In this document: positions 26,953 through 35,011 of the stretch, piece after piece
Layout of the letters: each line of letters starts with the position of its first letter
Position numbering within the stretch: position 1 is the first letter of the stretch
NCBI RefSeq assembly: GCF_016862315.1
Contig: NZ_BOMS01000014.1
Location: 372,001 to 436,000, forward strand
Length of the DNA: 64,000 nucleotides
Source: Actinoplanes palleronii
GTDB lineage: Bacteria; Actinomycetota; Actinomycetes; Mycobacteriales; Micromonosporaceae
Reading direction: 5' to 3'
Position numbers and translations under genes: made by a program
The notes under the pieces: generated by a model
Database searches by the model: none
What the model was told of the DNA's origin: nothing
Seen by the model: the letters and a program-made list of their open reading frames with translations, nothing else

Positions 26953-28410
26953 ATGACAACGTCGGTTCGAGGCGACCAATTGGCTCGTCTGCTCGGCCGG
27001 TGGCATTCGCTGCCGGGCCGGCACCGAAGCCCGGACTACGCCGCGCTGGCGGCCGCGGTGCGCGGGCTGCTCGCCGACGGACGGCTCGCCCTCGGGGTGC
27101 GGCTGCCCGCCGAACGGGAGCTGGCCGAGTCCCTGGCGGTCAGCCGGACCACGGTGTCCGCGTCGTACCGGGCGCTCCGCGAGACCGGTCACCTGACCAG
27201 CCGGCGCGGCGCCGGCAGCTGGACCACGCTGCCGAACGGCCACCGGGTGGCCACCTCCGGCCTGTGGACGCCGGACGACGACCTCGACATGATCGACATG
27301 GGGGTGGCCGCCTCGGCCGCGCCGGTCGAGCTGGTGCCGGCCGCCCGGGCCGCCGCCGACGACCTGCCGCGCTACCTGGGCAGCGCCGGATACCACCCGA
27401 CCGGGCTCGCCGAGCTGCGCGACGCGGTGGCCCAGATCTACACGGCCCGGGGCGTGCCCACCTCGACCGAGCAGGTGCTGATCACCAGCGGCACCCAGCA
27501 GGCGCTCGACCTGGTGCTCCGGCTCTCCGTGCCGGCCGGCGCACCGGTGCTGGTGGAGACGCCGACCTACCCGAACGCGCTGGCCGCGCTCTCCGCCCGG
27601 CGGGCCCGGATCACCACGCACGGGCTGGACACCGCGACCGGCTGGGACGGCGAGATGCTGCTCGGCGCGCTCCGGCAGACCCGGCCCCGGCTGGCGTACA
27701 TGATCCCCGAGTTCCACAACCCGACCGGGCACCTGATGCCGGTCGAGCTGCGCGAGCGGATGGTCGCCACCGCGCACTCCACCGGCACCGAGCTGGTCGT
27801 CGACGAGTCGTTCGTGGACCTGCCGCTGGACGATCCGCAGATGCCCCCGCCGGTCGCGGTCTTCGACCGGCACTCCCGGGTGATGTCGATCGGCGGGATG
27901 AGCAAGCCGTACTGGGGTGGCCTGCGGATCGGCTGGGTGCGCGCGTCGGCGCCGATGGTGCAGCGGCTCGCCGCGATCCGGGTCGGTGTGGACATGGCCA
28001 GCCCGGTGCTGGAGCAACTGGTCGCCGTGCACCTGCTGCGCGACGCGCCGTCGATCGTCGAGGCGCGCCGCGCGCAGCTGCGCTTCCGCCGGGACGCCCT
28101 GGTCACCGCGCTGCGCGAGCAGCTGCCGGAGTGGCGGTTCTTCGTGCCCGGCGGGGGTGTGACGCTCTGGGTCGAGCTGGACGGCCCGATCTCCAGCGCG
28201 CTGTCCCGGGCCGCCGAGGACGTCGGGGTGCGGCTCGCGCCGGGGCCCCGGTTCGGGCTGGACGGCACCCTGGAACGGTTCCTGCGGCTGCCGTTCACGC
28301 TCGCGGCCGACGACCTGGTCGAGGCGGTCCGGCGGATCGCCTCGGTCCGCCACGACCTGGACCGGACACCGTCCCGGTCGGGCTGGCGCACCCCGGCGGT
28401 CATCGCCTGA
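26953..28410 (+). CDS. MocR/GntR-family PLP-dependent transcription regulator (YczR-like)
   Basis: The 485-aa regulator fuses an N-terminal GntR winged helix (LALGVRLPAERELAESLAVS, then RTTVSASYRALRETGHL, about residues 35-90) to a fold-type I aminotransferase-like domain. That domain shows NPTGHLMPVELRERM, a VVDESFVDLPL Asp site and the PLP-lysine motif SIGGMSKPYWGGLRIGW. GGGAGG at 26942-26947 is 5 nt before ATG 26953, which decides the start over GTG 26947. Its divergent neighbour is yczE. The effector is unknown beyond presumed PLP. Confidence 0.9.
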   Translation: MTTSVRGDQLARLLGRWHSLPGRHRSPDYAALAAAVRGLLADGRLALGVRLPAERELAESLAVSRTTVSASYRALRETGHLTSRRGAGSWTTLPNGHRVATSGLWTPDDDLDMIDMGVAASAAPVELVPAARAAADDLPRYLGSAGYHPTGLAELRDAVAQIYTARGVPTSTEQVLITSGTQQALDLVLRLSVPAGAPVLVETPTYPNALAALSARRARITTHGLDTATGWDGEMLLGALRQTRPRLAYMIPEFHNPTGHLMPVELRERMVATAHSTGTELVVDESFVDLPLDDPQMPPPVAVFDRHSRVMSIGGMSKPYWGGLRIGWVRASAPMVQRLAAIRVGVDMASPVLEQLVAVHLLRDAPSIVEARRAQLRFRRDALVTALREQLPEWRFFVPGGGVTLWVELDGPISSALSRAAEDVGVRLAPGPRFGLDGTLERFLRLPFTLAADDLVEAVRRIASVRHDLDRTPSRSGWRTPAVIA

Positions 28411-28470
28411 CCCCGGGCCGGCTCGCCGCGCGCCGGCGGTCTCGCCTGGCGCCGGGCTAGCTCGCCGCGC
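28393..28470. repeat. Tandem direct repeat of about 39 bp at a convergent junction
   Basis: Unit 1 (28393-28431, 39 nt) and unit 2 (28433-28470, 38 nt) both run from CCGGCGGTC to GCTCGCCGCGC and differ at a few positions. The stop codon of the MocR gene lies in unit 1 and that of the convergent VOC gene in unit 2. A local duplication at this boundary is likely. Confidence 0.7.
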
Positions 28471-28798
28471 CCTGGTGCAGGCCGAAGCGGTTGCCGTCGG
28501 CGTCGCGCAGGGTGGCGATCAGCGTGCCGCCGCCGACGTCGTGCACCCCGCGTTCCTCGGTGGCGCCCGCCGCGATCAGGGCGGTCACCTCGGCGTTGAT
28601 GTCCTCGACGTGCCAGTAGGTGATCGGCCCGGCGGTCACGTCGCCGTGCGGGTCGAGGCCGAGCTCCGGCCCGCCCTCCGGGCGGTAGCCCACGTAGTAC
28701 GGTGCGTCGGCGTACGGTTCGACACCGAGCAGCCGGGTGTACAGAGCCTTCGCGGCGTCCAGGTCCTTGACCGGGACGGTGATCGTACGGATCGGCAT
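28457..28798 (-). CDS. VOC (glyoxalase/bleomycin-resistance fold) family protein
   Basis: This single-domain vicinal oxygen chelate protein has 113 aa. The start MPIRTITVPVKDLDAAKALY, then LLGVEPYADAPYYVGYRPEGGPELGLDPH, TYWHVEDINAEVTALIAAGA and LIATLRDADGNRFGLHQ, shows both beta-alpha-beta modules. The chemistry cannot be told from the sequence. ATG 28798 has AAGGG upstream, whereas GTG 28816 would add six residues. It is divergent from the ECF sigma factor gene, with which it shares a 74-nt gap. Such pairs are common, but a functional link is only inferred. Confidence 0.85.
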   Translation of the reverse strand: MPIRTITVPVKDLDAAKALYTRLLGVEPYADAPYYVGYRPEGGPELGLDPHGDVTAGPITYWHVEDINAEVTALIAAGATEERGVHDVGGGTLIATLRDADGNRFGLHQGAAS

Positions 28799-28872
28799 GG
28801 CTTTTCCCTTCGTCACGTCGGACTCCCGTGGTCCGTCAAACGTATGACGGACCCCGAGCGGAGAGTGTGACG

Positions 28873-29724
28873 ATGAGCGAATCCGAGTTCCTGGCCCGAC
28901 GGTTCGAGGACGCCCGGCCGCACCTGCGCACGGTGGCGCAGCGGATCCTCGGCTCCGCGCACGAGGCCGACGACGCGGTCCAGGAGGCCTGGGTACGCGT
29001 CAGCCGCGCGGACACCGGCGACGTCGGCAACCTGACCGGCTGGCTGACCACCGTGGTGTCCCGGATCTGCCTGGACATGCTCCGGTCCCGGGCAGCCCGC
29101 CGCGAGGACCCGGCCGAGCTGCCGGTGGCCGTGCCCGCCGCGGCGGCCGGCCCGGAGGACGAGGTGCTGCTGACCGACGCGCTCGGCCCGGCGCTGCTGC
29201 TGGTGCTGGACACGCTGAGCCCGGGGGAGCGGCTGGCGTTCGTGCTGCACGACCTGTTCGGGGTGCCGTTCGCGGAGATCGCCGAGGTGGTCGGCTGCAC
29301 ACCGGAGGCGGCGCGGCAGCTGGCCAGCCGGGCCCGGCGGCGGGTCCGCGGCGCGGAGGGCCCGGCCGAGCACGACGTGAACCGGCGGCGGGCCGTGGTG
29401 GACGCGTTCCTGGCCGCGTCCCGGAGCGGGGACTTCGGCGCGCTGCTGGAGCTGCTCGACCCGGAGGTGGTGCTGCGGGCCGACCCGGCGGCGGTGGCGA
29501 TGGGCTCCGACGAGCGGGTCACCGGGGCCGACCTGGTCGCGCGGACGTTCGCCGGCCGGGCGCAGGCAGCCCGGCTCGCGCTCATCGACGGGCAGCCGGG
29601 CGCCGCGTGGATGCACCGGGGCGAACCGCGGGTGCTGTTCGTGTTCACGATCGGTGCCACCGGGCTGGTGGCCGGGATCGAGCTGCTGGCCGAGCCGGGT
29701 GGTCGTACCGTCGACATGGTGTGA
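28873..29724 (+). CDS. ECF sigma factor with SnoaL-like C-terminal extension (SigJ type)
   Basis: The 283-aa sigma-70 family factor has region 2 (HLRTVAQRILGSAHEADDAV, then QEAWVRVSRADTGDV) and region 4 with the helix-turn-helix FAEIAEVVGCTPEAARQLAS. A C-terminal SnoaL/NTF2-like domain of about 100 residues follows (FLAASRSGDFGALLELLDPE). In ECF41/SigJ-type factors this extension modulates activity in place of an anti-sigma factor. No anti-sigma gene is adjacent. ATG 28873 follows CGGAGAG, and an upstream GTG would add 15 unrelated residues. Confidence 0.9.
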   Translation: MSESEFLARRFEDARPHLRTVAQRILGSAHEADDAVQEAWVRVSRADTGDVGNLTGWLTTVVSRICLDMLRSRAARREDPAELPVAVPAAAAGPEDEVLLTDALGPALLLVLDTLSPGERLAFVLHDLFGVPFAEIAEVVGCTPEAARQLASRARRRVRGAEGPAEHDVNRRRAVVDAFLAASRSGDFGALLELLDPEVVLRADPAAVAMGSDERVTGADLVARTFAGRAQAARLALIDGQPGAAWMHRGEPRVLFVFTIGATGLVAGIELLAEPGGRTVDMV

Positions 29725-29727
29725 AAA

Positions 29728-29757
29728 GAAGCCGCCTCCCTGTCAGGAGGCGGCTTC
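29728..29757. terminator. Bidirectional terminator between the sigma factor and acyl-CoA synthetase genes
   Basis: A perfect 12-bp stem, GAAGCCGCCTCC (29728-29739) / GGAGGCGGCTTC (29746-29757), with loop CTGTCA begins 3 nt after the sigma gene stop. Four A residues precede it, giving a short U-tract for the opposite strand gene. Confidence 0.85.
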
Positions 29758-29772
29758 GGTGACCAGAAGCGG

Positions 29773-31596
29773 TCAGATCTGGGCCAGGGAACCCGCGTAC
29801 ATCTTGTCGATCTGCTCGGCGAAGTTCGTCTCGACACTGCGCCGCTTGATCTTCATGGACGGGGTGATCTCGCCGGCCTCGATGCTCAGGTCGCGCGGCA
29901 GGATGGTGAACTTCTTGACCGTCTCCCACCGGTTGAGCTTGCTGTTCAGCTCGGCGAGATAGCCCTCGACCAGCGCGTGCGTCTCGGGCGCGGCGACGAT
30001 CTCGGCATAGCTCTTGCCCGCGAGGGGTCCCTCGGCGGCCCAGCCCGCGATGGCGTCCTCGTCCAGCGAGATCAGCATCGTCACGAAGTTGCGCGACTGG
30101 CCGACCACGATCGCCTGCGAGGTGTAGGGACAGACCGCCTTGAACGCGCCCTCGATCGCACTCGGCGCGATGAACTTGCCGCCGGACGTCTTGACCAGGT
30201 CTTTCTTCCGGTCAGTGATCTTGAGGAAGCCCTCGGCGTCGAGCTCGCCGATGTCGCCGGTGCGCAGGAAGCCGTCCTCGGTGAACGCCTCCGCGGTGGC
30301 CTCCGGCAGGTTGTGGTAGCCCCGCATCACCGGCGCGCCGCGCAGCAGCACCTCGCCGTCGGTGTCGATCCGGACCTCGAGGTCGCCGAGCGCCTCGCCC
30401 ACCGAGCCGATCTTGAGGCGGCCGTGCCGGTTCACGAAGTTCGCCGCGGAGGCCTCGGTCATCCCGTAGCCCTCCAGGATCGGCAGGTTCGCCGCCGCGA
30501 AGAACTCGGAGATGTCCCGGCTCAGCGCGGCCGAGCCGCTGACCAGCACCCGCAGGTTGCCGCCGAGCTTGGCCTGCAGCTTGGAGAAGACCAGCTTCTC
30601 GGCGATCGCGTACTGCGCCTTGAGCGCCGCCGGGACCGGCTTGCCGGCCTGCTCCAGCACGACCTTCTTCTTGCCGGTCGCCACGGCCCAGGTGAAGATC
30701 TTCGGCTTGAGTCCGCCGCCGGAGAGGCCGCTGGTGACGGTCTTGTTGTAGACCTTCTCGAAGATCCGCGGCGGGGCGCACATCAGCGTCGGCCGGATCA
30801 CCGCGAGCAGGTCGATCAGCTTGTCCACCCGGCCGTCGACGTAGGTCGGCACGCCCACGTGCACGATGCCGCAGAGCAGCGTCTTGCCGAACGCGTGCGA
30901 CATCGGCAGCCACAGGTAGTGCAGGTCGGTCGGGGAGAACAGGCCGGTGGTCTCCTGCGCCACGCCCTCCCAGGTCCAGGCCCGGTGCAGCAGCTCGACG
31001 CCCTTGGGGCGGCCGGTGGTGCCGGAGGTGTAGATCAGGGTGGCGATGTGGTCGGGCGTCAGCTCGGCGACGACGTCGTCGATCAGGCCCGGGTTCCGCT
31101 GGATCGCGGCGGTGCCACGCGCCTCCAGCTCGGCCAGGGTGATCTGCGGCGGGGTGGCACCGGCGTCGGCCGCGCCGTCGATCAGCACCACCTGGGTGAC
31201 GCTCGTCGTCGCGCCGGCGATCTTCAGCGCCTGCTTCGGGTTTTCCGCGATCAGCACCCGCGAACCGGAGTCGGACACGATGAACGCGGTGTCCTCCGGC
31301 TCGGTGGTCGGGTAGACCGTGGTGGCGGCCGCGCCGGCCACGTTGATGCCGAGATCGGCCAGGACCCACTCGAGGCGGGTGCTGGACAGGATCGCGACCC
31401 GGTCCTCCAGCCCGACACCGAGCTCGCGCAACCCGGCCCCGATGGCCTTGGCGCGTTCACCGACCTGGCGCCAGGTCAGCCAGTCCATCCCGGTGTCGTC
31501 CGCGTTGGGCCCGGCGAACGCCCGCGCGTCCGGAGTCTTGGCCACACGCTGGAACAACATGTCCGGAATTGACCGGTAGGGAACGTCGAGAGCCAT
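29773..31596 (-). CDS. Long-chain acyl-CoA synthetase (FadD15-like AMP-binding protein)
   Basis: This ANL-superfamily enzyme activates fatty acids to acyl-AMP and then acyl-CoA at the cytoplasmic face of the membrane. The 607-aa protein has the P-loop TLIYTSGTTGRPKGVELLH, LPMSHAFGKTLL, EGYGMTEASA and the adenylation/hinge block TGDIGELDAEGFLKITDRKK followed by DLVKTSGGKFIAP. The extended C-terminus ends ETNFAEQIDKMY, as in long-chain FadD15-type enzymes. ATG 31596 is preferred over TTG 31620. The stem-loop at 29728-29757 lies 15 nt beyond its stop. Confidence 0.93.
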   Translation of the reverse strand: MALDVPYRSIPDMLFQRVAKTPDARAFAGPNADDTGMDWLTWRQVGERAKAIGAGLRELGVGLEDRVAILSSTRLEWVLADLGINVAGAAATTVYPTTEPEDTAFIVSDSGSRVLIAENPKQALKIAGATTSVTQVVLIDGAADAGATPPQITLAELEARGTAAIQRNPGLIDDVVAELTPDHIATLIYTSGTTGRPKGVELLHRAWTWEGVAQETTGLFSPTDLHYLWLPMSHAFGKTLLCGIVHVGVPTYVDGRVDKLIDLLAVIRPTLMCAPPRIFEKVYNKTVTSGLSGGGLKPKIFTWAVATGKKKVVLEQAGKPVPAALKAQYAIAEKLVFSKLQAKLGGNLRVLVSGSAALSRDISEFFAAANLPILEGYGMTEASAANFVNRHGRLKIGSVGEALGDLEVRIDTDGEVLLRGAPVMRGYHNLPEATAEAFTEDGFLRTGDIGELDAEGFLKITDRKKDLVKTSGGKFIAPSAIEGAFKAVCPYTSQAIVVGQSRNFVTMLISLDEDAIAGWAAEGPLAGKSYAEIVAAPETHALVEGYLAELNSKLNRWETVKKFTILPRDLSIEAGEITPSMKIKRRSVETNFAEQIDKMYAGSLAQI

Positions 31597-31631
31597 CAGG
31601 CGCCGCCTTAAAAACCTCAAACGGGGGGTAC

Positions 31632-31647
31632 GTAACGTGGGTGTTAC
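31632..31647. promoter_or_regulatory. Inverted repeat GTAAC-N6-GTTAC between divergent fadD-like and pfkB-like genes
   Basis: GTAAC (31632-31636) and GTTAC (31643-31647) form a perfect 16-bp palindrome. A further GTTAC occurs at 31668-31672. The palindrome is 35 nt upstream of the acyl-CoA synthetase start and 76 nt upstream of the kinase start. It is a candidate operator for an unknown dimeric regulator. Confidence 0.4.
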
Positions 31648-31723
31648 CGCAGAGTAATGCGAGGGCGGTTACACGGCTAGAGTGCCCCGGCAACTGGTCA
31701 ATCCTAGTCGTTACCGTGACCTC

Positions 31724-32602
31724 ATGGTTTTCCTGGTGATCGGCGGTACCGGCATCGACACGGTGGTCCCGGTGGCGGACCTGCCGGTGCTCGCCGCCGA
31801 CTCGGCCCGGCCCCGCGGCCCGATCGAGGATCACGTCTCGCACACCGGCACCTGCGTCGCGCTCGGGCTGGCCGCGCTGGGCGCGTCGGTGCAGATGATC
31901 GACACCGTGGGTGACGACGAACCGGGGCGCCGGGTGACGGCAGCGTTCCAGCGCTGGGGGATCCCGCTGCGTACCGCGACGGCGCCGGGCGGGACCCGGC
32001 GGGCGGTCAACCTGATGAGCCCGGACGGGCGGCGCCTCTCCCTCTACGACGGGCGCGACGTCCCCGGCTACCGGCTGCCGGAACAGCTCTACCAGCCGCT
32101 GCCGGACGGCATCCGGCACGTGCACGTCACGATCGTGGACTGGGCCCGGCACCTGCTGCCCTCGCTGCGCGCCGCCGGGGTCACCGTCTCCACCGACCTG
32201 CACGACTGGGACGGCACCGACCCGTACCACCGGGACTTCGCGCTCGGCGCCGACCTGGTCTTCGTCAGCGGGGTACGCCTCGCCTCCGGCGCCGCGGAGC
32301 GGATCCTGGCCGAGGGCGCGGCCTCCCGGGTGGTGGTCACCCGGGGCGCGGACGGCGCGGACCTCTACACCCGGGACGGGGTGACGCATCTCGACGCGGC
32401 CGACCCGGGCGCGCCGATCGTGGACACCAACGGGGCCGGAGACGCGTTCGCCGCCGCTTTCCTGACCGGTTGGACGGCGGGGAAGAGCGACGGCGACTGC
32501 CTGAGGGACGGGGTGATCGCAGGGGCTTACGCCTGCACCCGCGCGGTCGGCGCGGACTCCTTCATCACCCGGCCCGGCCTGATCAGCCGGCGCCACCACT
32601 GA
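31724..32602 (+). CDS. PfkB/ribokinase-family sugar kinase
   Basis: The 292-aa ribokinase-fold protein starts MVFLVIGGTGIDTVVPVADL. It has the glycine motif of the substrate site (HTGTCVALGLAALGASVQMI), VVVTRGADGADLYT, and the catalytic/anion-hole signature DTNGAGDAFAAAFLTGW with the base Asp in GAGD. The substrate could be a sugar or nucleoside and cannot be deduced. ATG 31724 is chosen because the family fold starts there. The 3' end overlaps the convergent small secreted protein gene by 20 bp. Confidence 0.88.
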   Translation: MVFLVIGGTGIDTVVPVADLPVLAADSARPRGPIEDHVSHTGTCVALGLAALGASVQMIDTVGDDEPGRRVTAAFQRWGIPLRTATAPGGTRRAVNLMSPDGRRLSLYDGRDVPGYRLPEQLYQPLPDGIRHVHVTIVDWARHLLPSLRAAGVTVSTDLHDWDGTDPYHRDFALGADLVFVSGVRLASGAAERILAEGAASRVVVTRGADGADLYTRDGVTHLDAADPGAPIVDTNGAGDAFAAAFLTGWTAGKSDGDCLRDGVIAGAYACTRAVGADSFITRPGLISRRHH

Positions 32603-32801
32603 GCAGGGACACGCCGCTGCCCGGGGTCAGCAACGACACGCCGGCGCCGGGGATCAGCAGCGAGACGCCACCGCCCGGGGTCAGCAACGACACGTCGGGG
32701 TCTTTCGTCGAGGCCGCAGCCGGCCCCGCGGTCAGGACTGCTGCACCTACTGCCAGGGCCAGCACAACCGCTGCCCGGAATCCGCCACGTCGGATCTCCA
32801 T
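32583..32801 (-). CDS. Small secreted repeat protein
   Basis: The 72-aa product has a clear Sec signal peptide (MEIRRGGFRAAVVLALAVGA, then a hydrophobic core and an Ala-rich region ending AAAS). The mature part of about 40 residues is mostly four imperfect 9-residue repeats around GVSLLTPG. The repeats are also visible as about 27-nt tandem units in the DNA. GGAGG lies 7 nt before ATG 32801, which decides the start over the ATG at 32807. I know no family. It is divergent from the PdxR-like gene, and its last 20 bases overlap the kinase gene antisense. Confidence 0.68.
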   Translation of the reverse strand: MEIRRGGFRAAVVLALAVGAAVLTAGPAAASTKDPDVSLLTPGGGVSLLIPGAGVSLLTPGSGVSLLSGGAG

Positions 32802-32868
32802 GCCCATGCCTCCGGTTTGCTGTAGAACGTTCCTGGGCTGAGCGTAAGCGTTCGGTTACGGGCACCGG

Positions 32869-32890
32869 GTATACCGGATTGTCTATACCG
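32869..32890. promoter_or_regulatory. Direct repeat TATACCG x2 and -10 element of the PdxR-like gene
   Basis: TATACCG occurs at 32870-32876 and 32884-32890, 14 nt apart in the same orientation. TATACC at 32884-32889 would serve as a -10 box ending 8 nt before GTG 32898, implying a leaderless transcript and autoregulation. No Shine-Dalgarno sequence precedes the gene. Confidence 0.5.
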
Positions 32891-32897
32891 TCCTGGC

Positions 32898-34271
32898 GTG
32901 GATCTCGTGATCGAGGGCAGGACGACGGCGGCGGTGTACCGGGCGCTGCGCGAGGCCGTCACCGACGGGCGGCTGCCGGCCGGGCACCGGCTGCCGGCCA
33001 GCCGGGTGCTCGCCGCCGACCTGGGAGTCTCCCGGGGGAGTGTGGCCGGGGCGTACGAGCGGCTGGTGGCCGAGGGGCACCTCACCGCGCGGGTCGGCGC
33101 CGGGACGTTCGTGGCCCCGGTACGTGTCCCGCGGCGGCCGCCCCGCTCGGTGCCGGACCCGCTGCGGCCGCGCGCCGGGTGGGAGTCCGGCCCGGCGCCG
33201 AGCAGTGGCGCGGCACCGCCGCCGCGGTACGACTTCCGGGCCGGCATCCCGGACGCCTCGCTCTTCCCGTTCGACACGTGGCGGCGGATGGTCGGCGCCG
33301 AGCTGCGGCTGCGGGCCAACGGACCCGGGACGTACGCCGAGCCGTACGGTCATCCCGCCCTGCGCGCCGCGATCGCCCGCTACCTGGGTTTCGCCCGCTC
33401 GATCCCGGTCACCGCGGACGAGGTGCTGGTCACCAACGGGGCGCAGCACGCGTTCGACCTGATCGGCCGGGTGCTGCTGCGGCCCGGTGACGTGGTGGCG
33501 ATGGAGGAGCCCGGCTACCCGCCGGCCCGGGCGCTGTTCACCTCGCTCGGCGCCCGGGTGATCGGCGTACCGGTGGACGGCGAGGGCCTGGTCGTGGACG
33601 CGGTGCCGGCGCAGGCCCGGCTCGTCCACGTCACCCCGTCGCACCAGTTCCCGCTCGGCCCGGTGCTGAGCCTGGACCGGCGCCGGCAGCTCCTGGAGTG
33701 GGCGCGGCGGCGGCAGAGCGCGATCGTCGAGGACGACTACGACAGCGAGTTCCGGTTCGGGACCCGCCCGCTCGAACCGCTGCGGGCGATGGACCGGTCC
33801 GGCCGGGTGCTCTACGTCGGGACGTTCTCCAAGAGCATGCTGCCCGCCGTCCGGACCGGTTTTGTGCTCACCCCGCCCGGGCTGCGCCCCGCCCTGGCCG
33901 CGGCCCGGCAGCTCGGCGACGGGTACGGGCAGATCGCGACGCAGGCGGCGCTGGCCCGGTTCATCGAGGACGGCGAGCTGGCCCGGCACGTGCGGCGGGC
34001 GCGCCGGGAGTACGCCGCCCGGCACGCCCGGATCGTTGCGTTCCTGGCCGGGGTGCCGGGGCTGGAGGTGGTGCCGTCGGCCGCGGGGTTGCACGTGACC
34101 GCGCTGTCCCACGGTCTGCCGGATATTTCCGACAAGGCGCGGTCGAAGGGGCTGGCGGTCGAGGACCTGACCCGGTACGGCGGCGACCGCACCGGGATCG
34201 TCCTCGGCTTCGGCGCCGTCGACCCGGCCCGCATCGACGAGGGGCTGGCCCTGCTGGCGGGCCTGCTCTGA
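32898..34271 (+). CDS. MocR/GntR-family PLP-dependent regulator (PdxR-like)
   Basis: This is a 457-aa fusion of a GntR winged helix (LPAGHRLPASRVLAADLGVS, then RGSVAGAYERLVAEGHL, about residues 27-75) and an aminotransferase-like PLP domain. The latter has VTNGAQHAFDLIGRVLLRPG, VTPSHQFPLGPVLSLDRR, IVEDDYDSEFRF and the PLP-lysine motif GTFSKSMLPAVRTGF. The EDDYDSEFRF block is typical of PdxR, which activates PLP synthesis genes. No pdxST is adjacent, so its target here may be itself, the divergent small secreted protein or a distant locus. GTG 32898 is probably leaderless. Confidence 0.9.
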   Translation: MDLVIEGRTTAAVYRALREAVTDGRLPAGHRLPASRVLAADLGVSRGSVAGAYERLVAEGHLTARVGAGTFVAPVRVPRRPPRSVPDPLRPRAGWESGPAPSSGAAPPPRYDFRAGIPDASLFPFDTWRRMVGAELRLRANGPGTYAEPYGHPALRAAIARYLGFARSIPVTADEVLVTNGAQHAFDLIGRVLLRPGDVVAMEEPGYPPARALFTSLGARVIGVPVDGEGLVVDAVPAQARLVHVTPSHQFPLGPVLSLDRRRQLLEWARRRQSAIVEDDYDSEFRFGTRPLEPLRAMDRSGRVLYVGTFSKSMLPAVRTGFVLTPPGLRPALAAARQLGDGYGQIATQAALARFIEDGELARHVRRARREYAARHARIVAFLAGVPGLEVVPSAAGLHVTALSHGLPDISDKARSKGLAVEDLTRYGGDRTGIVLGFGAVDPARIDEGLALLAGLL

Positions 34272-34384
34272 CGCCGTGAGCACCACGCGGCCACCGCGGT
34301 GATCGCCCTGACCGGCCCGCCTGCGCCGATCGCCGGCGGGTCGGCGAGCGGCGCCCGGCTGCCGACCGTTTGACGGGCCGACCG

Positions 34385-35011
34385 TCAGAAACCCAGCTTC
34401 GCCCCGCGCAGTCGCTCGGCCACCGCCGGGTCGCCCTCGATCTGGACCCGGGCCACCTGCTGACGGCCGGAGAAGAACAGCGCCAGCTCGCCGACGTCCC
34501 CGGTGATCCGCACCACCGGCGCCGGCGCGGTGCGCACCGGCGGGAAGCCGGTCGCGATCACCTCGGCCGGCACGCCCGCCTTACGCAGGGCCAGCCGGGA
34601 GGTGAGCTTGGCGCTGCGCCAGAGCGCGGCCTGCTGACCGGCCTCCAGCACCCGCGGCTCCCACTGCGGTGCGGCCCGGCGCACGTCCTCGTGGTGGATG
34701 AAGAACTCCAGCGTGTTGGCCAGGCCGTCCACCAGCGGGTTGCTGACCGGGCTCCACACCGGCGGGGTGCGCACCTCGTCGATCAGCTGCGGGTAGGGCA
34801 GCGCCGCCCGGGCCAGCCGGATCTTCTCCCCGTAGGCGGCGAGCGCGGGGATCAGCGTCCCGGCCGAGGCGTCCGGGCGGCGGTCCCGGATCACCAGGTG
34901 CGCGGCCAGGTCGCGGGTGGTCCATCCGGCGCACAGGGTCGGCACGTCCGGGCCCACGTGCAGCAGCAGGTCGGCGAGCAGCTGGCGTTCCCGGCGTGCG
35001 TAGTCGTTCAT
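34385..35011 (-). CDS. DinB-like/mycothiol-type maleylpyruvate isomerase family protein (TIGR03085-like)
   Basis: The 208-aa protein belongs to the actinobacterial DinB/MDMPI-like superfamily. The signature RRERQLLADLLLHVGPD, PTLCAGWTTRDLAAHLVIRD and LEFFIHHEDVRRA carries the three metal-site histidines of these mycothiol-dependent or zinc-binding four-helix proteins. The substrate is unknown. ATG 35011 overlaps the stop of the upstream DsbD-like lipoprotein gene (TGATG), so the two are probably translated together, which hints at a thiol-related role. This last point is inference. Confidence 0.85.
   Translation of the reverse strand: MNDYARRERQLLADLLLHVGPDVPTLCAGWTTRDLAAHLVIRDRRPDASAGTLIPALAAYGEKIRLARAALPYPQLIDEVRTPPVWSPVSNPLVDGLANTLEFFIHHEDVRRAAPQWEPRVLEAGQQAALWRSAKLTSRLALRKAGVPAEVIATGFPPVRTAPAPVVRITGDVGELALFFSGRQQVARVQIEGDPAVAERLRGAKLGF

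Noticed and set aside
25756..28353. An 865-residue minus-strand frame covering yczE and the MocR gene
   Set aside because: Only its last 142 codons (25756-26184) look like a protein. The rest is antisense to the MocR gene or out of frame with yczE.
29773..31596. Acyl-CoA synthetase considered as a stand-alone NRPS/PKS adenylation enzyme
   Set aside because: Length and C-terminal motifs match long-chain FadD15-type enzymes, and no carrier protein or synthase gene is nearby.
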